Below, in pieces: positions 11,170 to 22,000 of a stretch of DNA of 64,000 nucleotides. Source of the DNA: Tretioscincus oriximinensis (taxonomy: Eukaryota; Chordata; Lepidosauria; Squamata; Gymnophthalmidae); contig JAJVDF010000003.1 in the NCBI GenBank assembly GCA_022410635.1, positions 6,280,290 to 6,344,289 on the forward strand, written 5' to 3'. The notes under the pieces were generated by a model that saw only the letters and a program-made list of their open reading frames with translations, searched no databases and was not told where the DNA came from. Positions within the stretch are counted from its first letter, which is position 1; the number at the start of each line of letters is the position of its first letter. The translations under genes were made by a program, and so were the position numbers.

Positions 11170-12001
11170 ACATACACACCTGCTTATTTTTTTTTAATCT
11201 CCCCCACCAGCTCTTTTGCCCATCTTTCACTATTCCTGCTAGGATTTCCCATTTTGTTCCATTTTTGCTTTGCTGAACTCCCTTCCCCCACCCACCCAGC
11301 ACACTTTTGTTCGTTTGTTCTGGGTTCCTTCCTACCATCTGGTAATCATTGAAATTGTGCAAATTGATTTTCTGGACCTGGGTGAAAAGCGGGCGGGGGT
11401 ACAGAACTAGAGCTGCAATTTAAATTAAATTTACTCTTATCTGCAGTTCACAAGAAAACGTGGGAAAGGGAGAGGTAGGTTTGCCTAGAGCTATAGGGTG
11501 TGGAGTTTGCAGGCAAAGAAAGCTGGACTCCACCCTTCCCTCCAAGTTCAGGTCTTTTAATTCAATCTAGAAAAAATGTAATTAGCTCAAAGTTGGAAAG
11601 GTTTGCCTTTTAACCCCTTCAAAACTGAGCTGTGAGTTTGCAAAAGCCGAGCTTCTGCTATTGACAGAACTATTGGGACTGCAAGCCATGGTTACACTTA
11701 AATTTTAATCCACCTTCAGTTCCCTTTGAATGAGAAGACACATCAACAAAGTAAGAGGCTCTTATCTTTCTGCATTCTCTAACACAGAACCCCACCTTTT
11801 CTTTCGATAATGTGGAAATAAAATTATTATTCACTTTGCTTCTAAAATTATTATTCACTTAGCTTCTAAAATTATTCACTTTGCTTCTGAAAATGGATTG
11901 AAGGTGGATTAAAGGGAAAAGGAGCCCTTTTTAGAATTTTATTGCTTTTATGTTTAGTCTGTACATTTGCAATAGATTACATCTAAAAAACTCACATTAA
12001 T

Positions 12002-12230
12002 GTAAGAACCTAAGCCCTGCTGAATCAGGCCAAGTAGTCCAGTATCCTGCCTTTCACAGTGGCCCACCAGTGGATTCAAAGCATCTCAATTAGAAGATGA
12101 AGACAGAACACCTGCTCTCCCTGTCCTGCAAATGGCACTTAGAGGCCTGCTGTCTGCTTTTCCAGTCTGGGGACTGCACCTGGGCATCCATTTTAGCCAT
12201 TTGCAGCTGTTTACACATTAACAAAATCCT
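12002..12230 (-). repeat. CR1 LINE 3' end
   Basis: Reverse complement of the CR1 3' consensus as seen elsewhere in the window: 'agccctgctgaatcaggcc', 'agtccagtatcctgcct', 'gtggcccaccag', 'cctgcaaatggcactt'. Degenerate. Confidence 0.75.
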
Positions 12231-12569
12231 TACTGGAACCTCTTTGTTTATATTTTCATCCCTACAATCTCTAAGCACTTGTGAGGCAGGTTTGCCTGGT
12301 AATTGTTCCAATTTAGTTACAATAGAATTGTATCTAACAAGATCTCCATATGCACAATTCTTATTTTGGAATGGAATGTGTATTTTCCATTCTGTTTTAA
12401 AGATACTGAATGCAATCAAATCACCCTGACAAGTTTTCTGTAGTTTTATTATACTATTTTTTTAAAAAAAATATGTTTTTTTTAAATTGCTGGGTCATGA
12501 AGAGGAATAGGAGAGGAATACCCTGCTCTTCTTAACCCAAAGGGATGCAAACAGCTTTCATAACCTTCT

Positions 12570-12740
12570 GTTCTTCTCTTCACAATAGACAGTTTGTGAA
12601 GTAGGTGGGGCTGAGGGGGGGGGGGCTGAAGAATTGTGACTAATTCAAAGTCACCCGGCTGGCTTTTGTGAAAGAGTACAGAATTGAACCCCAAAACTTC
12701 CAGAGAAGAGTCTGACACCACTACAGCAGGCTGGCTTGTG
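12570..12740 (-). repeat. Sauria-type tRNA-derived SINE (fragment)
   Basis: Minus-strand SINE piece. On the plus strand it shows the body (TTCAAAGTCACCCGGCTGGC), the inverted B box (GAATTGAACCCC) and the inverted tRNA 5' end (ACCACTACAGCAGGCTGGC). It matches the layout of the better-preserved copy at 62752-62955. Confidence 0.7.
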
Positions 12741-12956
12741 AAAGCTTTTCTTGAATAATGTGGAAGTTATGTAGCAAGGAAAAGCTTTGACCTAATTTGC
12801 ACTTGGCCTGATTCTGTTCCAGAAAGTGGTTTAAAGTGTCTGCTGCCATGTGCCACTCCAGGCTGGCACATGCCCTATTGTGGTCTGTACCAGCGCAGAA
12901 TGGCGTGTGGACAGCAGGCCTCTTAGGGTAGGTTTGCATTACACTTTATTCTAGGC

Positions 12957-13144
12957 CAGACCTGGGCAAGGGGCGGCCCGAGGGCCACATGCGGCCCTCC
13001 TACTGTCTCTGACCGGCCCGCCCCTCTTAGCTCAGAGTTATATACAGTATTGGGTAGAACTGAGTTAACTATATTAATCCGGCCCTCTAAAACCACCCCA
13101 ATTTCTCATGCGGCCCCTTGGGAAAAATTAATTGCCCACCCCTG
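12957..13144. mobile_element. hAT-type MITE (188 bases), copy 1
   Basis: Non-autonomous DNA element with ends CAGACCTGGGCAA...TTGCCCACCCCTG, flanked by an 8-base duplication TTCTAGGC (12949-12956) / TTCTAGNC (13145-13152). The interior is shared with 36593-36781 and 57918-58114. Eight-base target duplications and CAG..CTG ends are typical of hAT elements. Confidence 0.88.
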
Positions 13145-13714
13145 TTCTAGNCTATTCCTTGGAACATGCATGTCTAAACTATGACAAGAACTGTTCTGAG
13201 AGATGTCCCAAAATAAGGCTCAGTTCAAGTTTGCTCTCTGACCACTTTCTGGAACAGAATAAGACTTAAGTGAGAATCATATCTTTATTACAGCCCTTGA
13301 TGAGCAAATNCAGAAAGGTAAATGTACAAATTAAAAAATGAAGAATTCAGACAACACATAATGCAACAGAGGTGGTTTATCTCTTTAAGTGTTAACTTGG
13401 GAGGATTAAATGTTAGAAAAAAAATATGCTAAAAACTCTGACTAAATGAGTAATTGAAGTGCCTATCTTCTAATAATAGCTGGCCTCCTCAGGGTAGAAC
13501 TTTAATATAGGAGCGAAGAGCTCTTGCTATAAATTCCAATAAAAATTGTGATGAAGGAAAACCTGAGTTTTATTTAAATGACTTTCTATCTTCCTGAATC
13601 TCTTTTCCAATGAATTATAAGAACAAAGACTTTATAAGGTCATTTCTTAAAGGGGAAGATATCTTTATTTTTATTTCTTGAAAAAATCCTGAATTCCTGC
13701 ATCAGCATTCATGC

Positions 13715-14160
13715 ATCATCCCCCCTCTGGTTCTCTATGAAGGAGGCGCTCCATGAAAAAGGAGAGTCAGGATGGACAAAAGGAACTATTTTTTCACCCA
13801 AAGGTAGGGCTGCCATACCCGGAAATCTGGGACAGATCCGGATTTGGGGACAAGAATATTGTCCAGTCTGGGTTTATTAAAATTAAGTGAAAATCCCGGA
13901 TTTTCACATTTCCCGATGCATAAGGCAAAGGGGAATTTCTGATGGGGCTGATGGCAGCAGGAGCAACGCTTCCTGGATCCTGGAAAGACACTTGGAGAGT
14001 GTGCCTTGTCTCCTTTGCTGAATACAGAGGAAAGACGTGTGCGTGTGTATGTGTCCCAGTTTTGGGCACATTGATTATGGCAACCCTACCCAGTGGGTCA
14101 TCAGTTTATGGAATTCATTATCAGCAAATGTGGTGACAGCAACAAGCCTTGGTGGGTTTA
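13715..14160 (+). repeat. CR1 fragment interrupted by a hAT element
   Basis: CR1 sequence (about 13715-13804), ending '...ttttttcacccaaagg', resumes at 14089 as 'cccagtgggtcatcagtttatggaattcatt', the next CR1 phrase. The intervening 284 bases are a separate insertion. Confidence 0.75.
13805..14088. mobile_element. hAT-like element, 284 bases, inserted in CR1
   Basis: Ends TAGGGCTGCCATA / TATGGCAACCCTA form 13-base inverted repeats with one mismatch. Flanks CCCAAAGG (13797-13804) and CCCAGTGG (14089-14096) are a degraded 8-base duplication. The interior has a 'cccgga.tttt', 'ggggacaagaatatt' block shared, in opposite orientation, with 52160-52666. Confidence 0.82.
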
Positions 14161-14179
14161 AAAAAGGATTTGTTAAATT

Positions 14180-14862
14180 CATAAGAACATAAGAGGAGCC
14201 GTGCTGAATCGGGATGGAGCCCATCTAGTCCAGCATTCTGTCTCACACAGAGGCCCACCATTTGAACCTGGGCAGTCTGGAACAGAAGAAGGCAAAAATT
14301 TCAATTCTTCTCGACACCTTGCCAATGGCATTTCAGGAATATTGTCTGTTGCTACACCTCGGAGACAGTATCAAGACATCCAACTTAGTAGCTGTTTATA
14401 CTCTTGGCTTCCATGAACTTGTCTAATCCTGTCTTAAAGCTATCCAGGCTGCTAGCTACCACCACCTCTTCTGGAAATAAATTCCAAAGGCCAATGACCA
14501 TCTGGGTGAAAAAATACTTTCCCTTGTCTGTCCTCACTCTTCTGCCTATCACCTACAAGGAATGCCCCCTAGTCCTATTGTTACGCAATAGAGAAAACAT
14601 TTTTTCTCTATTCACCTTATCCATCCCATGTATGATTTTATACATTTTAAGTAGCTCACCTCTCAAATGCTGTCTTTCGAGGCTGAAGAGGCCCAGACGT
14701 TGCAGCCAGACTTCAAAAGGGAGGTGCTCCAGCCCCTTGATCATTCTTGTTGCCCTTTTCTGCACCTTCTCTAGTTCCATAATACTCTTTGTGAGATGTG
14801 GTGGCCACAATTGTACACAGTATTCCAAGTGGGGCCTCACCACAGATTTATAAAGAGGCAAA
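14180..14862 (-). pseudogene. CR1 LINE ORF2 C-terminal end and 3' UTR
   Basis: Minus-strand CR1 copy. The upper part (14861-14553) is an open frame for the ORF2 C-terminus: LYKSVVRPHLEYCVQLW, LEKVQKRATRMIKGLE, RLGLFSLERQHLRGEL, RTRGHSL, the classic CR1 distal reverse-transcriptase region. The lower part is the 3' UTR, ending near 14180 in the octamer tail. 5'-truncated, so non-functional. Confidence 0.9.
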
Positions 14863-14984
14863 AAACCTGAGGCTCAAAGGCCATTAGAATGGATGCCCAG
14901 GCACTGCAGCTAAATGACTTTTGTTCTGTTTGGATACCTAAAAGCAATGAAATAGACTGCTGGACTAGATGAGAATATCAGGGT

Positions 14985-15655
14985 TTCTCTTAATTCATGG
15001 AGGTCAGGGGTATCAATGGCTACTAGAATGGATACCCAAGTAGTACCTTCAGGCTGAAAAGACAAAGCGAAGCAAGTTCAAAAGAGTTTTGTAAAGATGG
15101 TGAGTGGTCTGGAAACCATGACCTATGGGAGGAATGATGAAAGTATCTGGGGATGTTTAATCTGCAAAAGAGAAGGCAGGGAGGAGACATGATACCTGAC
15201 TATCAATGCCTGAAGGTCTATCAGAGCATAGAGAGGGATCAGCTCTCTGGCTTTATTGGCCNATGGAAGAAGTATAAGCAACAGGATGAAGCTGCAAAGG
15301 TGTAGATGTAGATTTGACACTTGAAAAAAATTCATACGGAGAATGGATTGAACCAGGAACTAGTTAGTTCTTCTTTGATTAAAGTTTTCAAAACTGTCTG
15401 GGACGGTTTAGTAAATCCTGCATTGAACAGGGGTTGGGACCCCATGATCAAGGAGATTTCATCCAGCTCTATGATTCTGTGAGGCGGGAAAATCTGTCTA
15501 AAGTTCATTTGCACTGAGTTGAGAACAAGTCAAAATTTTGCTTTTGTTGTGTTCTGCTTGAGAAGATCAGGAACAACCTCTTGACCATCGTGTGAGAGGG
15601 AATGCTAGGCCTGATGCGCTGTGCCTTGTTCCAGCAGGACTCATATTCTCATGTT
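14985..15655 (+). repeat. CR1-derived fragments (mixed)
   Basis: Plus-strand pieces: '15000-15060 tcaatggctactagaatgg' 3' UTR phrase; 15075-15480 a distal CR1 region ending with the other lineage's 'ctatgattctgtg' tail; and 15530-15655 a further 3' end. No open frame of interest. Confidence 0.65.
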
Positions 15656-15982
15656 GTCAAGTGATAGACAAAACTTTAGCAAAAGCTGAGAGCCACAGTG
15701 AGTTTTCTAGGCAACGAGATAGAAGTAATGCCACACTGCCCTTTTCAGGGTCTTTCTTGCCTTTCTGCACTAACCAGGTTTGACCATGCTTAGTTTGAAA
15801 GAACAACGAGTGCTGACTAGAATCCCCTACTCTCTGAAAGTCAAGCAAAAGGGGCTAGTAGCACCTAGAGACTAACAGGAGAAAAATGGGTGGCATAAGC
15901 TTTTGTAGACATGTCTACTTCTTCAGATGCTGAGGAACTAATGTCAGGGTCAGGTTTTTATAGAAAACTGTATGGGAGATGA

Positions 15983-16295
15983 GAAGAAGAAAAAGAAGAA
16001 CTGGGTTCTTATACCCTGCTTTTCTCACCTTTCAAAGGGTCTCAAAGCGGCTTACAAGGGTATTTTGCCTGAAGGCTTACGTTCTATCTTCCCCACCAGG
16101 CTCTGGTGGTTCCCATGTATCTACTTGAAGTCAGTTGCAATTTCTTGCAATTCATGCTTTCGAATAGCTGGGTTGGCTAGAGCTACCGGCTAGTGGAAGG
16201 TTCTCACCCCTCCCCACGTCCGACACAGAGCTTCGAAACCTGATCTCCCAGCTGAGAGACGGATTCTTTAGCGACTGAGCTATCCATGCTTACTA
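15983..16295 (-). mobile_element. Sauria-type SINE nested in the foldback left arm
   Basis: tRNA-derived SINE read on the minus strand: A-box-like TAGCTCAGTCGCTAAAG, B-box-like AGGTTTCGAAGC (complements at about 16265 and 16230), a body with 'aacccagctattcgaaagcat', and a 3' end with 'aagccgctttgagaccc' and 'gggtataagaaccc', i.e. the Bov-B-like Sauria SINE tail. Same subfamily as 17300-17546, 26870-27120 and 51022-51335. Confidence 0.8.
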
Positions 16296-16443
16296 TGCTA
16301 ATGTGATGGGGAATGAACTCCGGGTTAGCAAAATGGGTAAATAGCAGAAACTAATCTACTCATGTGAAAATGTCCCTGGGGAGAGTTCACCTGAGAGGAT
16401 TAGTTTCTGCTATTTACCTGTTTTTCCAACCTGGAGTTCATAC

Positions 16444-16650
16444 TAGGCTGACCAGAGTTGACCCCTTTAGAGAGGGGGTTTGAAAACCTGGTTTGGGGGT
16501 GCCTCCCAGTTTTTTCTGAGGAATTTTATTTCAAAAAAAGGGTTGTTTTTGAATTTTTTTTGTTTTTTTATTTTTTTCCCTCAAAAAAACCCGGGAGGCA
16601 CCCCAAAAACGGGTTTTCACCCCCCCAAAAGGGGTCATCTTGTCTGCCTA
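16444..16650. mobile_element. Palindromic MITE (about 207 bases), copy 1, nested in the foldback right arm
   Basis: Ends TAGGCTGACCAGAGTTGACC / GGTCATCTTGTCTGCCTA, with complementary halves (TTTGGGGGTGCCTCCCAG and GGGAGGCACCCC) and an A/T-rich centre. Homologous to 52845-53042. Removing it restores the host arm exactly (GAGTTCATAC|CCCATC), with only TAC duplicated. Confidence 0.85.
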
Positions 16651-17299
16651 TACCCCATCACATTTGCATATGCTTTGTCATCTCCCATACATAGTTTTCT
16701 ATAAAAACCTGACCCTGACATTAGTCCCTCGGCATCTGAAGAAGTAGACGTGTCTACAAAAGCTTATGCTGCCAACTTTTCTCAAGTTAGTCTCTAAGTG
16801 CTACTAGCCCCTTTGCTGGACTTTNTACTGGACTAACAGGGCTATTTCTCTGAGATTGACTACTCTCTGAAGCCAGTCTTTTGTCCCAGGATTTTCAATG
16901 ATTAGAGATATTCTGGCTATGTGTGAACCATGCTAATGTCACAGTGCAGTCTCTGTTGCCATCTGGTGGTAGGCAGGAAGATTTTCTNTTCTAATAAAAG
17001 TTTGCTGTAGGTAAAACCTGACGTGCAAGGATTTTTTCTGAAGCAAATTAAGCCAGATATCTGCTTTGGTCACTCCCATCGTCAGTAGTGACACTGTCCC
17101 TTTCCCTGAAAGATGAAGACGTCTTCTCACTGCCATTGTTTATTTATAACATTTCTTCTTCTCTGCCTTCTCCTCCTTCTGTTTCTGGCTTCACAGTTAC
17201 ATCGTTGTCACTATTTCTTCTGGCAATATTTTCAGTTTTTGATTAATCTACATGTCATATTCCTTTCCCAATCATGGACCTCATCTGAGATACCGGGTT

Positions 17300-17546
17300 T
17301 CAAGGCCCTGTGTCCGACATAAAGGGGGGTGAGCACTTTCTCCTAGTCTGCAGCTCTAGCCAACCCAGCTATTCGAAAGCAAGAATTGCAAGAAATTGCA
17401 ACAGACTGCGACTAGATAAATGGGAACCGCACCAGTGTGGTGGGGAAGATACAATGTAAGCCTTTGGGTGAAAAATAACATTGCAAGCCGCTTTGAGTTC
17501 CTTCAGGTAGAATAGCGGGATATAAAAACCCAGTTCTTGCTTCATG
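17300..17546 (+). repeat. Sauria-type SINE
   Basis: Plus-strand copy of the subfamily at 15983: B-box-like ACCGGGTTTCAAGGC near the 5' end, then 'gcagctctagccaacccagctattcgaaag', '.gggaaccgcacca.tgtggtggggaagata', and a 3' end 'aagccgctttgag' ... 'gcgggatataaaaacccagttcttgc'. The 5' tRNA end is partly lost. Confidence 0.78.
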
Positions 17547-18690
17547 TTTGATTCTAACTGTTGCTTCTTGACTTCCATAAAGCTTCCTCAGGATATGGAC
17601 GAAGAAGTCAGGGATTCCAGCCATCTCTTGAAGAACCTGCCACAGTTTGCTGTGATCTATGCAACCAAAAACTTCAGCATTGCCAATGAAAGAGAAGTCA
17701 GTGTTTGTCTGAACTCCCTTGCATTCTCTATAATCCAGCAAATGTTGGGAGATTTAGTCTCTCTGCTTCTTTGAAAACCAGTTTACCCTTCTGGTAGTTC
17801 TTGGTTTACGTATTACTGAAGCCCAGCTTGCAAAATCTCGAGCATAACCTTGCCAGTGTGTAAGATGAACACTGTGAGTTCAATAGTCTAAGCGTTCTTT
17901 GGGATTGGAATGTAAATGGAACCCAATCTTGTGAGCCCACCCTTAGGAATTTTATTATTTTGGAAGAAATAGTGGAGAAGAGGTTTCTGTTACATCATCT
18001 GCCCTGAAGAAAAAGTAAGATCCTGCATCTAAGTAATGAAGGCTATGCAAATATTGACTCAATAGAATTGCAAATGAGGTAAATAAAAGGTGCAAAACTC
18101 ATTTTGAACAAATTTAATCCCAAATAGTTGTAATATATCAATAACTATAAGCATAGATGATGTTGGGATGTGTGCTCAGTTCTCCAGAATTGAGCCTTTG
18201 GCTAAAAAACCCCTGCTCTCCTTTTCCATACTTCTAGATATTGCTGATTTAATATGTTAATGTGGTATTTATTGTGACCTTCAGGCATAGGACAGTATAG
18301 AAATGTAAATAAATAAATAGTTGGAAGTTCACAGCCATTAATGCTTTATTTCTTTTACCTGCATTTCCCCCCACAATTGTCTTTTACATAACTATGCAGT
18401 TTAAAACTGTTTGCAAGCACATTGTGGTATCACTTACACTTTTAATCATACAACGTATTATGACCGATTTTGGACTGAAATATCCTGTAACATTTGTGTT
18501 TGGTTTGAATTGTTTTTATTTCAGGTTTATTGGCTGTTTCCCTTGGCTTTCCGTTGGCCAGTGCTCTTCCTTTTTTATATGGCTTCTGACCCATGGACCA
18601 TGGCCTTGGTGGCCGGCTTTCTCCTACAGGCAAATAGTAGCTGCTTTCTTGGCCTGTTTGTAGCTCCTGGCAGTTGCCATCACCACAGCT
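17547..18690. other. Intergenic stretch, no gene recognised
   Basis: No supported exon. 18268-18322 holds a repeat tail (TATAGAAATGTAAATAAATAAATAG) of the same type that ends the repeat at 25632-25918. The remainder looks unique. Confidence 0.5.
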
Positions 18691-18970
18691 CCCTGGAGTA
18701 AAGGAACACTCTTCTCCTTGGGCTTTTGTTGCTAAGATGCTCCCGTTACCTGGCAACCTTGTTGTGGTGGCTACTGTTGCTCATCAGTCTAAAGAACTAC
18801 CACTCCCATGATGCTCCCTTTGAGTAGAAATGGAAGGAGAGGCTGAGGGTTGCCATGGTTGCCCTGCAAACAATATGGCTGCCCCCTGCCCTGGAGGAAA
18901 AGCGAGATCTGGGCAGGCTCTGCAGGGAGACTAGGAGAGACCAACACAAGAGGGTGCCGTGAGTGGGATC
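18690..18970 (+). promoter_or_regulatory. SPEF1: SPEF1 promoter with RFX X-box
   Basis: At 18745-18757 the sequence GTTACC-T-GGCAAC is a complete RFX X-box (GTNRCC N0-3 RGYAAC). A second X-box-like pair, GTTGCC-ATG-GTTGCC, lies at 18849-18863. RFX factors control ciliary genes, so the site fits SPEF1 (established for ciliary genes in general; its use here is inferred). No TATA box is seen. It is about 215 bases before the ATG. Confidence 0.8.
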
Positions 18971-19082
18971 ATGGCCCATGGAGAGCTGGACGAGGAGACC
19001 CTGAACGATTTGTACAGCTGGGTGGACGGCATTCCCCTCTCCCGCCCCAAGAGGAATATTGCCCGTGACTTCAGTGATGGAG
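18971..19082 (+). CDS. SPEF1: SPEF1 coding exon 1
   Basis: ATG at 18971. Encodes the start of the calponin-homology domain: MAHGELDEETLNDLYSWV, GIPLSRPKRN, ARDFSDG. Ends with one base of a Val codon before donor GTTTGG (19083). Confidence 0.97.
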
Positions 19083-22000
19083 GTTTGGGGGGCAGAGGGC
19101 AGGCAGGTGGTTGGGGTGTTCCTGCTNGGTCTGGATCAGCTGTCACTCCCCACCTCAAATCCGGTCCCCTGGGTGGACTTGGCTGACTTTTTCCCTTGTG
19201 AAGGACAACAGTTAAACTTTCAGTTACCTTATTTTTTTTTAGAAAAATAAAAACCACAAGGGTGCAATATTTATACAAAAGTCTACCAATCCTGGAACCT
19301 CTCAATTTCCTTCCATTATTGATTTTATTTTTTCTTAGCCATCCCCACAGTTGTAAAGTAGACAGCCATTCAACCTGTCCGGCTTTTTCTAGCATAGAGT
19401 CGGGATACTTTCCCCAGCTGAATTATCTTTCTGGTGTTCAGCTGCCTGTTGTTAAAGGCATGGATGAACCAATAAATAGAGAGCAAATGGGATTTTTTTA
19501 GGATGATGATTGGATAAAGAATGTGTCTAAATGAAATTGATAAATCATGATGGCTTGGTTGTGCTGCACTAGGGGTGNGAGTGGGCTAAGTCTAACACAC
19601 ACTGACCACCCCATAATGCAGCAAATAATTTGCCTGCTTTTTCTGAAGTTCTGTGGCAGGAAGAGGGAGCCACACAATAGCCTAAAAAAGCTAGTATGAC
19701 ACTTCCACCCACATTGGAGAGGCAGGCAAAATTTCTCTGAAAACAATCCAGCAGGACTCCGTGTTTGTTGTTAAGCCAAAGTCTTTTCCTGCCCTGGCAC
19801 TAAANATATTTCAAGAAAGTGACACTTAAGCTGGGATCTGGGAGTTTTTCACACTGTAGCCTGAATNCTGATTCTAGCAGCTAAATGAGGCAATGTTACC
19901 TGGATTCATCTCTGCCTAGAGGAAAAGAGTATCTGAAGGTTTTTGGAGTGAGGATTATGCTAGAAGCCTCTGGGGGCTGGCCATGAGAAAGGAGGGGTCT
20001 TTTGTTGTTACTGTACTAAGGCCTCCTAATTGCATACATGAAGGTGGCTGGGACTAGACAGGTTTATGGACACTAAGGGTATAAATGGATACTAAGATAG
20101 TTGTCTGGATGTAGCCTCCGGGATGGAGCAACAGGCAGGACTCTTGAAATACCATTTGCAGGGAGTCACGAACAGGAGCAGCATATTTTGCTTTCCTCTG
20201 TTCGGACTGCCCAGGTGCATCTGGTGGGCCTCTGTGTGACACAGAATGCTGGACTCGATGGGCTGTGGCCTGATCCAGTATGGCTCTTCTTATGTTCTTA
20301 TGATAGTTTTGGGTAAATTGCCTAGTTTAAAGACATCTGGTTAAAGAGGGCTGGTTGTTTCCCCTCCTTCTAGTTTGCTAGGAAAATCTAAAGAGCAAAT
20401 CCTGAGAATTTTCCAACTGACAAATTAATTTCTGCATCAGATTTCCATATTTTGCTTTCCTCTGTTCAGACTGCCCAGGTGCATCTGGTGGGCCTCTGTG
20501 TGACACAGAATGCTGGACTTGATGGGCTGTGGCCTGATCCAGTATGGCTCTTCTTATGTTCTTATGTTCATATAAACTATGGATAGCAGAATTACATCCA
20601 AAGAAGTAGCCATATCAGCTTGGGTCCAGAATACTTGGCAAGAGGGTCTCATTGCACTTTAGAGACTAACAGGAAAAAAGGGAGGCAGCAGGAGCTTCAT
20701 AGAAAAATGTCTATTTCTTTAGCCAGCCAGGACAGCTGCAAAATACAAAGCAGAAATACAATTGTTTAAAAATGGAAGATCTGCTTAATTCGTAGTAAAA
20801 TACAAGCTAAAAAGTAAAATACAAGTTGAAATAATGCATTGGTATTCTCACCCAACTCCAGATCAGGCATCCTAAAACAGCCTTCCTTTCCAAAGAGTTG
20901 TAGTTCAAAATATGTGCATAACGTAAAAATCAAGTAACCCCCAGTAGGATCCAAACTTTATTTCTCTTTGCTTGTTTTACTCATCCAGTTTTGGTTGCTG
21001 AAGTTGTGAAATTTTACTTTCCAAAAATGGTGGAAATGCACAATTATGCACCTGCTAATTCTACTCCACAGAAGCTTTCCAACTGGGCACATCTGAATAG
21101 GTCAGTAATGCTGAGATGAGGTAATAATTTAAAATCTCTCTGCTGTAGTTGGATNCTGAAATTTAAATGAGGTTACTGAAGCTCAGAAAATATGTCAAGA
21201 AATGTCATTTTGCCCCTTTCTAAATCAATGGTGAAGCCACATTTGGAATACTATCNTATGTACAATTCTGATCAAGAGGCTGGAATAAAATAAATCGGAC
21301 TGCAATGTCTGCCTCTCTTCAGCCTCAAAAGACAGCATTTAAGAGATGACCTGGCTGAAGTGTATGAAATCATGCTTGGGATGGATAAGGTTAATAAGGA
21401 AAACTAGGACTAGGGGTCGTTCGTTGAAGCTGATGCATAGAAGAGTTAGGACAGGGAAAGATACTTCCTGATTCAGTGAAAGGCTGGGGTAGATAAGTGC
21501 AGTGGTGGACAGGGGCTAAAAATATTGGTTGCCAGGAGACAAAGGAGGCCTCACCCATAAGGCATTTGAAATGCAGCACAGTGGGAGGGAGGGACCAAGC
21601 TTTATGTAGTTTCTATAGAGCAAGCAAACCATTGTGTCGGACCACACACCCATGCTATTGCTATTTAGGGGAAAAGCAGTTCATAGAGATTTTCTGTTTC
21701 CACAGGAAAGTGCTGAGCAAGTTAAACTTCTCCATCCCAGAAGATGTGGTCCGGAAGATTGTGCAGTGCACCCCTGGGGTAGTGGAACTGGTGCTGATTC
21801 CTCTGAGGNAGAAAATTGAGGAGAAGCTGAAGCAGGCCAAGATATCATCTGTCTCTTATCAGGCCAGTACAGCTTATGAAGCAATCAGGATAGGTTATGT
21901 ACAAACCATGAAGTTTTGAACAGTGTTCTTTACAGTCTTGCTAGATCGGGAAAAAGCCACTTGCAAGGAGTGGACAGCAGGTGGAGCCTTGTCTTCATCT

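Larger units (their letters stand above)
15827..16871. mobile_element. Large palindromic (foldback) element with nested insertions
   Basis: A 12-base direct repeat CTACTCTCTGAA (15827-15838 and 16860-16871) brackets two inverted arms. Left arm 15839-15982 plus about 16296-16365; right arm about 16385-16443 plus 16651-16859. Both arms contain the strings AAGCTTTTGTAGACA, ACTTCTTCAGATGC and GTCAGGGTCAGGTTTTTATA (in complement on the right), then TGTGATGGGG, GAACTCC.GGTT and GGTAAATAGCAGAAACTAATC around the centre. The left arm is broken by a SINE and the right arm by a MITE. Related partial copies: 20588-20725, 23636-23745, 46825-46930, 49993-50165, 56340-56630, 58625-58755, 62630-62745. Class unknown. 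Confidence 0.8.

Noticed and set aside
16200..16295. tRNA gene on the minus strand (A- and B-box-like motifs)
   Set aside because: The motifs belong to the head of a tRNA-derived SINE; there is no acceptor stem pairing or anticodon arm of a real tRNA.
18959..18970. GTG start four codons upstream of the SPEF1 ATG
   Set aside because: Vertebrate genes rarely use GTG, and the 18971 ATG lines up with the human start.
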